This document shows positions 16,026 through 23,892 of a stretch of 31,113 nucleotides of DNA, one piece after another. A program made the position numbers and the translations under genes. Each line of letters starts with the position of its first letter. Positions within the stretch are counted from its first letter, which is position 1. Origin of the DNA: Actinomycetes bacterium (GTDB lineage Bacteria; Actinomycetota; Acidimicrobiia; Acidimicrobiales; RAAP-2); the NCBI GenBank assembly GCA_021807655.1, contig JAKBCT010000006.1:1753-32865 (forward strand), given 5' to 3'. Below the pieces are notes generated by a model, which saw only the letters and a list, made by a program, of their open reading frames with translations, was not told the origin of the DNA and made no database searches.

Positions 16026-16541
16026 CAACGTGACCCCTGCGCGATGGGCCCAGCACAATGGACCCACACGGCGGCGCCGCTTCTGGAGGCGCCTCAAGGT
16101 TCGAGTAGACATCGTGACCCATGGCCGCCCACGCCACGTTGGGCCATAAACGCGGACCTGTTTCGAGGCGGTCGGCCGGTGCATCGAGCGCGGACGTGCG
16201 GCGTGCTGCAGATGATTGGTTTGTCCGCTAGTGAGCCGGCCGAGGAGAAATGTCTTTTCCAAGTCGGGAAGGTCGTATCTTGTACTTAGTTGCGCATTCA
16301 TGAGTACGTCGCGACGATGACGGTCCGACTTCGGCACCTCCGCAGCGATCTCGCGCCAGGCTCCTGGAGGGTCCTCGCAGCCACCCAACGGCGCGCGTAG
16401 CGTTGTTCTGCCGTGGGCACGTCGCCGAGCCCTATCGCATGCCAACGCCACGCCGACACCCCAACTCGGTCGCCACCGGCACGGGCGATGGCGGCGACCG
16501 ATCAGGATGCCCACTGCTCTCAGCGCCACATCGCCCAATGT
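16026..16541. other. Non-coding stretch of about 500 bases before the permease genes
   Basis: No convincing gene is seen here. Short open frames exist on both strands, but they lack recognisable domains, start signals or a natural protein composition. No tRNA, known riboswitch fold or insertion-sequence ends were recognised. The promoter element of the permease operon lies at its right edge. Confidence 0.5.
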
Positions 16542-16547
16542 TAGGAT
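16542..16547 (+). promoter_or_regulatory. -10 element of leaderless permease operon transcript
   Basis: TAGGAT is followed by six bases and the GTG at 16554. The AGGA inside it could also act as a weak Shine-Dalgarno sequence if transcription starts further upstream. Confidence 0.5.
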
Positions 16548-16553
16548 TGACGA

Positions 16554-17522
16554 GTGTTCACCTATATATTGCGACGTTTGGGCCAGTCCGCCATCGTTCT
16601 ATTGATCATCATTGTCTTAACGTTTTCGCTTCCGTACTTTCAGCCGCACGGCATCTTGGCTCCCGCGTACGCAGTGCTGCAGAACCACGCGAGCGCATTG
16701 AACGTCCACGTATGGGCTGAACAGCACGGACTGACGCAATCGTATTTCGTTCGGCTGCTTAAGTACATCGACCAGTTGGTCTTGCACTTCAACCTCGGAC
16801 ACTCCTACAAACAAAGTCTCTCCGTCAGTTCCATCATCGGTCTCTACGTTCCGCGGACGCTGTGGCTGGCTCTGAGTGCACTCATCTTCACAATCCTCAT
16901 CGCGATCCCGTTGGGTATTCTGCAAGCTTCTCGTCGCAACACCGTGGTCGACTACACGGCAACTGGTACGGCCTTCGTTCTCTACGCGACGCCGGCGTTC
17001 CTGCTCTGCATGCTGGCTATCGACGCCTTCGGCTTCCACTGGCCCCACCTACCAATTTCGCCGCCATCCGGTGTGGCCCCCTGGGCAATCTTCACCTCAC
17101 CGAAGGCGTTCATTCTCCCCGTTGGCTGCTTGACCTTGCTTTCAGTAGCTGGCATGAGCCGGTTCATGCGCGGTACGGTCCTCGAAGTGCTGGTCCAGGA
17201 CTACATCCGAACTGCTCGAGCCAAAGGCTGTGGCTCCCGTCGCGTCCTTTGGCGACACGCGTTTCGAAACGCGCTGGGTCCAATCGTGACGATTCTTGGT
17301 CTATCCATACCAGGACTGATCAGTGGCGCACTCATCATCGAGGACGTCTTTAACTACTCTGGACTCGGCGTTCAGACGATCAACGCCGCCCTCACTTTCG
17401 ACGTGCCGACGGTACTGGGAATCACCATTCTGGTCGCGGTCTTTACCCTGCTGGGCAACCTCATCGCCGACGTCGCGTTGGGTTTGATTGATCCACGTAT
17501 CCGTATACAAGGAGCCAAATGA
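16554..17522 (+). CDS. ABC transporter permease, DppB type
   Basis: An inner-membrane permease of 322 residues for a peptide-type importer. It begins with the typical DppB N-terminus (YILRRLGQSAIVLLIIIVLTFSLPYF), has about six hydrophobic segments, and has a cytoplasmic EAA loop near TARAKGCGSRRVLWRHAFRN that docks the ATPase. The C-terminus VALGLIDPRIRIQ is also family-typical. The GTG start is set by the -10 spacing. Its stop overlaps the DppC-type gene by ATGA, so the two are translationally coupled. The ATPase partner is probably the fused protein encoded at 20434-22470 on the other strand, and the ligand is supplied by one or both flanking binding proteins. Confidence 0.92.
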   Translation: MFTYILRRLGQSAIVLLIIIVLTFSLPYFQPHGILAPAYAVLQNHASALNVHVWAEQHGLTQSYFVRLLKYIDQLVLHFNLGHSYKQSLSVSSIIGLYVPRTLWLALSALIFTILIAIPLGILQASRRNTVVDYTATGTAFVLYATPAFLLCMLAIDAFGFHWPHLPISPPSGVAPWAIFTSPKAFILPVGCLTLLSVAGMSRFMRGTVLEVLVQDYIRTARAKGCGSRRVLWRHAFRNALGPIVTILGLSIPGLISGALIIEDVFNYSGLGVQTINAALTFDVPTVLGITILVAVFTLLGNLIADVALGLIDPRIRIQGAK

Positions 17523-18424
17523 CCACCGTGTCAGCTGATCTCGCGGTAACCGATTTTTCGGACGTCGTCGTGTCAATGTGGCGCCAGCGTCTGAAGATTT
17601 TCATGTCGAACAAGTTGGCCATCGCGTCGTGCGTCTACGTCATCGTTCTGACGCTGGCTTGCTTTCTGGTACCGCACTTTCACCCGACCAACCAAACGAA
17701 TCAGGCGACCGCGTTCAGCACGCCCCAGAACCAGGCTCCGTCAGCCACGCACTGGCTCGGCACCGATAGCAGCGGCTTCGACGTCATGGGCCGAATCTTC
17801 TACGGGGGCGAGTACTCGTTGACTCTCGGCTTTCTCGCCGGTTTCATCACGATCGTCGTGGGAACGCTCTACGGCATGATCTCGGGGCTCTTCGGCGGTG
17901 CGGTCGATGCCGTCATGATGCGCCTCATCGACGCATTCCTCTCGATTCCGTACCTCTTCCTCCTCATCACCCTGATCACCGTGTTCGGCCGTTCGACGGT
18001 GTTTCTCATCTGCATTATCGGCTTCACCGGCTGGTGGGGCAACGCGCGAATCATCCGCGGTGACGCGCTGCTCATTCGAAATCTTGACTACGCCATCGCC
18101 TCGACGTCCATGGGGTCCAGACGCTGGCATATCGTGCGCCGTCACGTCTTTCCCAACTCCATCAGCAATATCGTCACCGTGGCAACCTTTTCGGTCGCCG
18201 ACGCCATCCTCTTCCTCTCCGCCCTGGGATTTCTGGGTCTGGGCATTCAGTCGCCCCAGACGGACTGGGGGACGATGCTGCAGTCGGGTACCGAGCAGAT
18301 TCAGAACGGGTACTGGTGGGAAGTCTTCCCCGTGGCCATCGTCTTCATTCTCGTGGTCGTAGCGATCAACTACATCGGCGACGCGCTTCGAGACGCCTTT
18401 GAGGTTCGCCTCCTCGAACGCTGA
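17519..18424 (+). CDS. ABC transporter permease, DppC type
   Basis: The second inner-membrane permease, 301 residues, partner of the DppB-type protein. It has the DppC N-terminal arrangement: one membrane segment near residues 32-50, then a periplasmic part with HWLGTDSSGFDVMGRIFYGGEYSL. The core membrane domain follows, with the EAA loop at AIASTSMGSRRWHIVRRHVFPN and the family end WWEVFPVAIVFILVVVAINYIGDALRDAFEVR. It overlaps the first permease by four bases. A short weak inverted repeat (CGATACG/CGTATCG, 18427-18451) follows directly after the stop, and then a spacer leading to the second binding protein. Confidence 0.92.
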   Translation: MTTVSADLAVTDFSDVVVSMWRQRLKIFMSNKLAIASCVYVIVLTLACFLVPHFHPTNQTNQATAFSTPQNQAPSATHWLGTDSSGFDVMGRIFYGGEYSLTLGFLAGFITIVVGTLYGMISGLFGGAVDAVMMRLIDAFLSIPYLFLLITLITVFGRSTVFLICIIGFTGWWGNARIIRGDALLIRNLDYAIASTSMGSRRWHIVRRHVFPNSISNIVTVATFSVADAILFLSALGFLGLGIQSPQTDWGTMLQSGTEQIQNGYWWEVFPVAIVFILVVVAINYIGDALRDAFEVRLLER

Positions 18425-18452
18425 GTCGATACGGCACGTCGGCGCGTATCGG

Positions 18453-18458
18453 TAGCGT
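18453..18458 (+). promoter_or_regulatory. Possible -10 element upstream of the second binding-protein gene
   Basis: TAGCGT lies seven bases before a GTG (18466) that opens a 43-codon frame ending just before the second binding-protein gene. The spacing is close to, but one base longer than, the leaderless pattern seen elsewhere here. Confidence 0.35.
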
Positions 18459-18465
18459 TCACGCG

Positions 18466-18597
18466 GTGTACGTCGAGCGTCGAGCATGCAAGACTGCAAA
18501 CATGCCAATCGAGTGCGCGATAGGGCTCGTCACGCCCACTGCGGTCGCTGCTCGGCGGGCGCCGACACTCGATACCTGGTCCCAAGGGAGGGTGTGA
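18466..18597 (+). CDS. Possible 43-residue leader peptide
   Basis: A short open frame begins with GTG seven bases after TAGCGT and ends in TGA one base before the GTG start of the second binding-protein gene. That gene's Shine-Dalgarno sequence lies inside the frame. The geometry would allow translational coupling or leader-peptide control. The peptide (starting VYVERRACKTANM, ending WSQGRV) has no recognisable domain, signal peptide or biased run of one amino acid. A frame of this length is not rare by chance in GC-rich DNA, so this is a suggestion only. Confidence 0.25.
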   Translation: MYVERRACKTANMPIECAIGLVTPTAVAARRAPTLDTWSQGRV

Positions 18598-18598
18598 C

Positions 18599-20383
18599 GT
18601 GGACCCTCGGCGAGCGCGTCACCTGAGTTACTTCCTGGCAGTTCTGGCGTCGCTGGTCCTCGTAGCGCCGAGTGCCGGCGCCGTTCATGGCCAAACGAAC
18701 GCCACCACGCTCACGATGGCCGAGGCACCCGGGGCGAGCGCCAACTTCATTTTGCCGTTCATGAACTGCAACTACGACTCCACGAACAACACCGAGTACT
18801 TCCAGCGGCTCATGTTTCGACCCCTGTACTGGGTTGGGCTCGGCACATCGCAACGAGTTCAGTACCCGCTCTCACTCGCCGGTGCGCCCCAGTTCACCAA
18901 TGGTGGACGGACCGTGACCATCACGATGAAGGGCTGGCGTTTCGCGAACGGCGATGTGGTCGACGCCGCGTCGGTCAAGTTCTACCTCGATCTCTACCGA
19001 GCCGACCCCACGGGGGACTGCGCGTACCAGGCCGGCGTCGCCATTCCCGATCAGCTGACCAACGTGCGAGCGCGCGGCAATCAACTCGAACTCGACTTTG
19101 CGCAACCCCAGAATCCCACCATTTTGCTCTATCGGTACCTGTCGCAGATCACCGCGCTGCCCCCGTCGTGGGATCGCACGACGTCCGGCCCGATCACCGG
19201 ATGCGAGGCGGGCGTGTACGGCTCGCCCGGCACCGACAACGCCTGCACGCACGTCGTGAGCTACCTCAGCTCCCTGGCGTCGACCACGTCGAGCTTCACG
19301 AGTCAGTTCTGGCAGGGCGGCGTCGATGGCCCGTGGCGTTTGGCGAGTTTTGACGCCGTCGGCAACGCATCGTTCAACGCCAACGCGCGCTACTCGGGAC
19401 CCCAACGACCTCGCGTCAACACGTTTCGTGAGGCGGCGTACGCGAATGCACCAGCGGTGCTCAACGCCCTCACCTCGGGTGCCGTCGACCTCGCGATGCT
19501 TAGTCCGTCACAACTCACTCCCAGCAACCACCTCACGCAAAATGGCAACGCCAGTCGCTTTCGAGTCGTGGCCGCACCACCGTGGTCCATCAATTTCGCG
19601 GTCGTGAACTTCTCCCCGGGTAGCACCGACGCCGCCATCGTCAACCAGCTGTACATCCGTCAAGCCCTGCAGTCAACGGTTGACCAAGCGTCGCTGATCG
19701 CCGATTTCCTGGGCGGGTACGGTGTGCCAACGGTCAGCCCGATACCCGCGTCCACCCCCCCATTCATGAGCCCACCGATCAGTCCCGTCTACGCGTTTGA
19801 TCCAGTGCGGGCCGAGCAGCTCCTCACGCAACACGGCTGGTCACCGCAGAGTGGTGGGTTGACCTGTCGATCGCCCGGCACTGGCCCGAGCGACTGCGGC
19901 GCCGGGATCGCCCTCGGTGAGCCGCTGCAACTGCACGTCGTGTGGTCGAGCGGAGATCCAACATTGACGAGCGTCATGTCGCGCGAGGTGGCGCAGTGGT
20001 CGGCGCTGGGAATCCACGTCACGTCGTCCCAGGACGCGCCCGGGAACCTGACGACGGACTGTCTGAGCGCGTCCAGCTTCGATCTGTGCACGTGGGGTGG
20101 CGGCTGGTCATTCTTGCCGAGCCTGTACCCATCGGGTGAAGCGATCTTCGCTACGACGGGGGCCGTGAGCAACTTCAGCGACCCGACGCTGTCAACGCTG
20201 GTGACGCGTTCGCTCGCCACCACCGCGGCGTTGGGTCCCTACGCGGCGTACGCCGCGCGAGAACTGCCGGTCATCTATGAGCCGGCGCCGGATCAGACGT
20301 ACGAGGTCGCCCTGACGCTGCGCAGCACCATCGGGCTCGCGCCCAATCCGCTGCACTCGTTCACCCCCGAGTACTACTGGTAG
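18599..20383 (+). CDS. ABC transporter substrate-binding protein, peptide type (family 5), second paralogue
   Basis: A 594-residue binding protein clearly paralogous to the one at 14121-15944. They share LMFRPLYW, TVTITMKGWRFA, IPDQLTN and a WGGGW motif, and end in related TPEYW/TPEYYW sequences. A Sec signal peptide is present (basic MDPRRARHLSYF, hydrophobic core, likely cleavage near SAGA), with no lipobox. Eight cysteines fall at the same places as in the first paralogue. The GTG start has a strong Shine-Dalgarno sequence (AAGGGAGG near 18584) about seven bases upstream. It follows the permease genes by 174 bases and may be co-transcribed with them or use its own promoter. Sequence divergence outside the shared motifs suggests a different ligand or affinity from the first paralogue. 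Confidence 0.9.
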   Translation: MDPRRARHLSYFLAVLASLVLVAPSAGAVHGQTNATTLTMAEAPGASANFILPFMNCNYDSTNNTEYFQRLMFRPLYWVGLGTSQRVQYPLSLAGAPQFTNGGRTVTITMKGWRFANGDVVDAASVKFYLDLYRADPTGDCAYQAGVAIPDQLTNVRARGNQLELDFAQPQNPTILLYRYLSQITALPPSWDRTTSGPITGCEAGVYGSPGTDNACTHVVSYLSSLASTTSSFTSQFWQGGVDGPWRLASFDAVGNASFNANARYSGPQRPRVNTFREAAYANAPAVLNALTSGAVDLAMLSPSQLTPSNHLTQNGNASRFRVVAAPPWSINFAVVNFSPGSTDAAIVNQLYIRQALQSTVDQASLIADFLGGYGVPTVSPIPASTPPFMSPPISPVYAFDPVRAEQLLTQHGWSPQSGGLTCRSPGTGPSDCGAGIALGEPLQLHVVWSSGDPTLTSVMSREVAQWSALGIHVTSSQDAPGNLTTDCLSASSFDLCTWGGGWSFLPSLYPSGEAIFATTGAVSNFSDPTLSTLVTRSLATTAALGPYAAYAARELPVIYEPAPDQTYEVALTLRSTIGLAPNPLHSFTPEYYW

Positions 20384-20410
20384 GCGCCCGTCACTCAACG
20401 AAAAGCGGCT

Positions 20411-20425
20411 GGTCGAGACTCGACC
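20411..20425. terminator. Weak palindrome between convergent transporter genes
   Basis: GGTCGAG-A-CTCGACC lies between the stops of the second binding-protein gene and the fused ATPase gene. On the minus strand it is followed after a few bases by CTTTTCG, so it could help end ATPase transcripts. The stem is short. Confidence 0.3.
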
Positions 20426-20433
20426 TAGATCGT

Positions 20434-22470
20434 CTACGAGGCGGCCGCAGCACCGGCCGCGGCAGTGCTGCCGACCGGCTGCAGGGGGAAGTGGCACGCC
20501 GCTTGGTGGCGGAGGCCAAAGGACTCCATGGGGGGCTCGACGTTCGCGCAAACGTCCTGCGCGCGCGGACACCTCGTGCGAAAACGACACCCCGACGGCG
20601 GGTTGATCGGCGACGGCAGCTCTCCGCGCACCTGTATGCCGCGCCGATTCCGTGCCTCGATCGGGTTCGGGATCGGGACCGAGTCGAGCAGACCCTGCGT
20701 GTACGGGTGGGCCGGCGAGCGAAAGACGCTCTCGGCGTCCCCGATCTCGACGATCTTGCCGAGGTACATGACGCCAATGGTGTCCGCCATGTAGTACACG
20801 ACCGCCAAGTCGTGACTGACGAACATGTAGGTCAGGTGGTGCTCGCTCTGGAGCCCCTTCATCAGGTTCAGGATCTGGGCCTGGATTGAGACGTCGAGAG
20901 CGGACACCGGCTCGTCGGCGACGATCAGTCGGGGATTGAGTGCGAGCGCTCGCGCGAGGCCAATGCGCTGGCGCTGACCGCCGGAAAACTCGTGCGGGTA
21001 GCGGTCGGCGGCGCCCTGGGACAGACCGACGACATCGAGGAGCTCGAATACCCGAAGTTGGCGATCGGCCTTCGTACCGACTTTCTGCACCATGAGCGGT
21101 TCGGCGATGATCTCGTTGACCTTCATGCGCGGGTTGAGTGATGAATACGGGTCTTGAAACATCATCTGGCGCTGACGGTGCTCCTCGAGCGACAATTTCT
21201 TCTTCTTGGCGCTCGTCACCTTGTCTTCAAAGTAGATCCGTCCCGCGGTGAGCGATTCAATGCCGACCAACATTCGCCCGATCGTCGTCTTGCCGCAACC
21301 CGACTCGCCGACCAGTCCGAACGTCTCGCCTTCGTTGATCGAGAAGCTCACGTCGGACACGGCGTGCACCGCATTGACCTTGTGACGAATCAAGCCCGCG
21401 GTGATTGGGAACTCCTTCACCAGATTCTCCACGCGCACCAGTTCTCGCCCGCCCGTGGTCGCCTCGACCGCGGCGGCGGCGCTTCGTATCACGACCGGTC
21501 GCGGGCCGTTCACCGGGTAGAAGCACGCGTACTGGTGCTCGCCGTCACTGGCCAGCGACGGCTCCTCGGTGCGACAGCGGTCCTGTGCGAACGAACAACG
21601 TGGCGCGAAGCGACACCCCACGATCTCCAGGCTGAGGTCCGGCGGAACGCCCGCGATCGAGGCGAGTTCATGCTTCGAGGTGTTCTCGAGGTTCGGCATC
21701 GACGCCAGCAGCGCCTGGCTGTACGGGTGACGCATGCGAGCGAACAGCTCCTCGGTGCTCGCTCGCTCGGCGACTTTGCCCCCGTACATCACGATCACTC
21801 GGTCAGTTCGACCCGCGATGACGCCCATGTCGTGCGTGATCAGCAGCACGCTCATATTCAGGGTCGTGCGCAAATTATCGATGAGGTCCAGTATCTGCGC
21901 CTGGATCGTCACGTCGAGCGCCGTCGTCGGCTCGTCGGCAATCAACAATTTGGGGTTGTTCACCAAGCCCATTGCGATGATGACGCGCTGGCGTAGACCC
22001 CCGGAGAGCTCGAACGGATACTGGTCGAGTCGCTCCGAGGGTCGCGGCATCTCCACCATTTCGAGAACTTCGAGCGCGCGCTTCCGGGCGTCGGCGTCGG
22101 AAGCGCCGTGGTGAATACGCAGCCCCTCGCCGATCTGCTTACCGATCTTGGTCGTCGGGTTAAGCGAACTCATCGGATCCTGGGGAATCAGCGCCACCGT
22201 TCGACCCCGTTGATCCTGCATCTGCTTCTCGCTCAACGCGTTCAGCTCGACGCCGTCAAGTACGATCGTTCCGGCGGCGATCTTGCCGTTGCCCGGAAGC
22301 AGGCGCATGATGGACAGGCCCGTCGTCGTCTTACCGCAACCAGATTCACCGACCAATCCGACGCTCTCGCCCGGCTCGATGGTGAGCGAGAAGTCGTCAA
22401 CGGCAGTTACGAACGAGTTGCGCGTTGAGAACTGGACGCGAAGATTTTGGACCGACAGCAGCGCAGACAT
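20434..22470 (-). CDS. Fused DppD-DppF-type ABC transporter ATPase
   Basis: A 678-residue protein with two complete ABC ATPase units that power the peptide importer at the inner face of the membrane. Unit 1: Walker A GESGCGKTT (41-49), signature LSGGLRQ (155-161), Walker B LLIADE (175-180). Unit 2: Walker A GESGCGKTT (389-397), signature FSGGQRQ (495-501), Walker B LIVADE (515-520). Each unit ends with the oligopeptide-type C-terminal extension carrying four cysteines (286/292/299/316 and 628/634/641/659), a pattern associated in this family with an iron-sulfur cluster. It is on the opposite strand and convergent with the second binding-protein gene, 50 bases apart. It follows rnhB by 54 bases, and TAGGAT at 22480-22485 lies nine bases before the ATG, so it probably has its own promoter with a very short leader. 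Confidence 0.93.
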   Translation of the reverse strand: MSALLSVQNLRVQFSTRNSFVTAVDDFSLTIEPGESVGLVGESGCGKTTTGLSIMRLLPGNGKIAAGTIVLDGVELNALSEKQMQDQRGRTVALIPQDPMSSLNPTTKIGKQIGEGLRIHHGASDADARKRALEVLEMVEMPRPSERLDQYPFELSGGLRQRVIIAMGLVNNPKLLIADEPTTALDVTIQAQILDLIDNLRTTLNMSVLLITHDMGVIAGRTDRVIVMYGGKVAERASTEELFARMRHPYSQALLASMPNLENTSKHELASIAGVPPDLSLEIVGCRFAPRCSFAQDRCRTEEPSLASDGEHQYACFYPVNGPRPVVIRSAAAAVEATTGGRELVRVENLVKEFPITAGLIRHKVNAVHAVSDVSFSINEGETFGLVGESGCGKTTIGRMLVGIESLTAGRIYFEDKVTSAKKKKLSLEEHRQRQMMFQDPYSSLNPRMKVNEIIAEPLMVQKVGTKADRQLRVFELLDVVGLSQGAADRYPHEFSGGQRQRIGLARALALNPRLIVADEPVSALDVSIQAQILNLMKGLQSEHHLTYMFVSHDLAVVYYMADTIGVMYLGKIVEIGDAESVFRSPAHPYTQGLLDSVPIPNPIEARNRRGIQVRGELPSPINPPSGCRFRTRCPRAQDVCANVEPPMESFGLRHQAACHFPLQPVGSTAAAGAAAAS

Positions 22471-22479
22471 AGTTACACA

Positions 22480-22485
22480 ATCCTA
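22480..22485 (-). promoter_or_regulatory. -10 element for the fused ATPase gene
   Basis: TAGGAT on the minus strand is nine bases before the ATG at 22470, implying a leader of about three bases. It lies in the 54-base gap behind rnhB. Confidence 0.4.
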
Positions 22486-22524
22486 CTCTTTCGCTCCTAA
22501 TCGCTCGGTCACGGTGGTCACGGA

Positions 22525-23202
22525 TTAGGCGGAGGCTGCGGGCCCGTCGACGCGCCACGGCGGAAGTCGCCACGAGGTCCGATGCTGTGGCGACGGCCCG
22601 ATCCGGCCCAGCGCCTCGAGGTGCTGGGGCGAGCCGTAGCCCATGTTCGTCGCCCAGCCGTAGTCCGGGAACTCCCCAGCCAGCTCGACCATCAGCCGGT
22701 CTCGGTGGACCTTGGCGACCACCGACGCGGCGGCAATCGTCGCGCTCGTCCGATCGCCACGGATCAGGCATCGATGGCTCAACGTGGCGTGCCCATCGTC
22801 GAGCGAGGCAACACCCGGGGGTTCGCCCGGTGGACGCAGGAGATTATGTGGACCGTCAAGCAAGGCGATCGTCGGTGCGTCGCGTAGCGCCCCGAGGGCC
22901 CGACGCGCGGCGAGCGCGATCGCCCACCGGATCCCCCACTCGTCGACCTCATCGGCCGATGATTGACCGATCGCCCAGTCCGTCGACCACGACGTGATGG
23001 GGTCCAGCAGCCGCTCGCGTTGACGAGCGCTCAGCGCCTTAGAGTCATTGAGTCCCTCGGGCGGTGCCGCGTCCCTCGTCACGACCACGGCGCCGACGAA
23101 AACCGGGCCGGCGAGCGCGCCTCGTCCAACTTCATCCAGACCGACGACCCGGTGTCCATCGACGAGCAAGGGTCGCTCGACGCAGAGCCAATCTCGTTGC
23201 AT
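22525..23202 (-). CDS. rnhB: Ribonuclease HII
   Basis: RNase HII nicks RNA/DNA hybrids and single ribonucleotides in duplex DNA. The reading frame is open further upstream, but the family N-terminal motif GLDEVGRGALAGP lies at about residues 22-34 if translation starts at the ATG at 23202, giving 225 residues, a normal length. Other motifs are LNDSKALSARQRERL, IALLDGP and a C-terminal region with SVVAKVHRDRLM, covering the expected acidic residues (Asp-Glu of GLDEVG, Asp of LLDGP, and a later Asp). A start further upstream would overlap cofC and its promoter. The gene is divergent from cofC with 48 bases between starts. Minus-strand TACGTT (23233-23238) is a possible -10, overlapping the cofC element. 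Confidence 0.92.
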   Translation of the reverse strand: MQRDWLCVERPLLVDGHRVVGLDEVGRGALAGPVFVGAVVVTRDAAPPEGLNDSKALSARQRERLLDPITSWSTDWAIGQSSADEVDEWGIRWAIALAARRALGALRDAPTIALLDGPHNLLRPPGEPPGVASLDDGHATLSHRCLIRGDRTSATIAAASVVAKVHRDRLMVELAGEFPDYGWATNMGYGSPQHLEALGRIGPSPQHRTSWRLPPWRVDGPAASA

Positions 23203-23232
23203 CGTCACGACCACCGGGCTTGCACGCCCACG

Positions 23233-23242
23233 AACGTAACAT
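23233..23242. promoter_or_regulatory. Overlapping divergent -10 elements of rnhB and cofC
   Basis: TAACAT on the plus strand (23237-23242) is eight bases before the cofC ATG. TACGTT on the minus strand (23233-23238) precedes the rnhB ATG by about 30 bases. The two hexamers share two bases, so the promoters could not easily be used at the same moment. Confidence 0.35.
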
Positions 23243-23250
23243 GGCCACTG

Positions 23251-23880
23251 ATGCCGAGCGACGAGTCCACCGATCCCGTGTCGTGCGGCACGCACGTCTT
23301 CGTGGTGCCGCTCAAATCCTTCGCCATCGGCAAGGCCCGGCTGCGTCGCGCCGGTACGTTGGGCGTGAACGAACTCGCGCGTCAACTCGCCAGCGACGTA
23401 CTCGCGAGCTGTGCACCCGGTCGAGTGATCGTCGTCTGTGAGTCCGACGACGTCGAAGAGTTCGCCCGTCAACGCGGCGTCGAGGTCGTGCGCGCACCGC
23501 ACCACGGGCTCAATCCCGCCGTCACCTTCGCGTATCACCAACTCGGTCCTGATGTGGCCCGCGTAACGGTCGTCCACGGCGACCTTCGCGAGCCGCGCGG
23601 ACTTGGCGCGTTCACCTCTCGCTGTGACGTCACGATCGTGACCGACGTTGGTGCTGACGGCACCAACGTGCTCTCACTACCCGCGGGACTGGCGTTCGCC
23701 TTCCAGTACGGACCCGGTTCAGCGATCGCTCACGCCTCCGAAGCTCGTCGGTTAGGGCTCACGCTCGAGGTCGTACGAGACAGCCCCTGGTGCGTCGACG
23801 TCGATGAGCCGAGTGATCTTCTCGCCACGGAACCGACGAATGGGGAGCCAGGGGCCCCCCATTCGTCGGTTCACCCGTGA
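23251..23880 (+). CDS. cofC: CofC/FbiD-type phospholactate/phosphoenolpyruvate guanylyltransferase (coenzyme F420)
   Basis: This enzyme uses GTP to activate 2-phospholactate or, in actinobacteria, phosphoenolpyruvate for coenzyme F420 assembly. The 209-residue protein has the family start [17 protein letters not shown], the central [14 protein letters not shown] where the family usually has a DLP-type motif, [35 protein letters not shown] and the C-terminal [10 protein letters not shown]. The reading frame is open far upstream, but the ATG at 23251 is right for the domain and sits eight bases after TAACAT. It indicates that the organism makes F420; the other F420 genes are not in the window. 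The last 17 codons run through a perfect 16-base inverted repeat that may also end transcription. The symbol fbiD would suit the actinobacterial role equally well. Confidence 0.85.
   Translation: MPSDESTDPVSCGTHVFVVPLKSFAIGKARLRRAGTLGVNELARQLASDVLASCAPGRVIVVCESDDVEEFARQRGVEVVRAPHHGLNPAVTFAYHQLGPDVARVTVVHGDLREPRGLGAFTSRCDVTIVTDVGADGTNVLSLPAGLAFAFQYGPGSAIAHASEARRLGLTLEVVRDSPWCVDVDEPSDLLATEPTNGEPGAPHSSVHP
23830..23872. terminator. Hairpin inside the 3' end of cofC, between convergent genes
   Basis: A perfect 16-base inverted repeat (23830-23845 and 23857-23872) with an 11-base spacer. It lies within the cofC coding sequence just before its stop, and 21 bases beyond the stop of the convergent H1-like gene. 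It may serve as a terminator for either, though no long T run follows on either strand. Confidence 0.6.
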
Positions 23881-23892
23881 TGAAACGAGCTA

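Noticed and set aside
15621..16538. Long minus-strand frame (305 codons) across the terminator and the gap
   Set aside because: It is largely antisense to the binding-protein gene, runs through a 22-base hairpin, and has an Arg/His/Gln-rich composition typical of antisense frames in GC-rich DNA.
18427..18451. Inverted repeat CGATACG/CGTATCG after the DppC-type gene as a terminator
   Set aside because: Only seven paired bases with an 11-base loop and no T run. It is too weak to list as a feature.
23203..23577. 125-codon upstream extension of rnhB
   Set aside because: It would overlap cofC and the shared promoter region, and the added residues do not belong to RNase HII. The ATG at 23202 gives a normal length.
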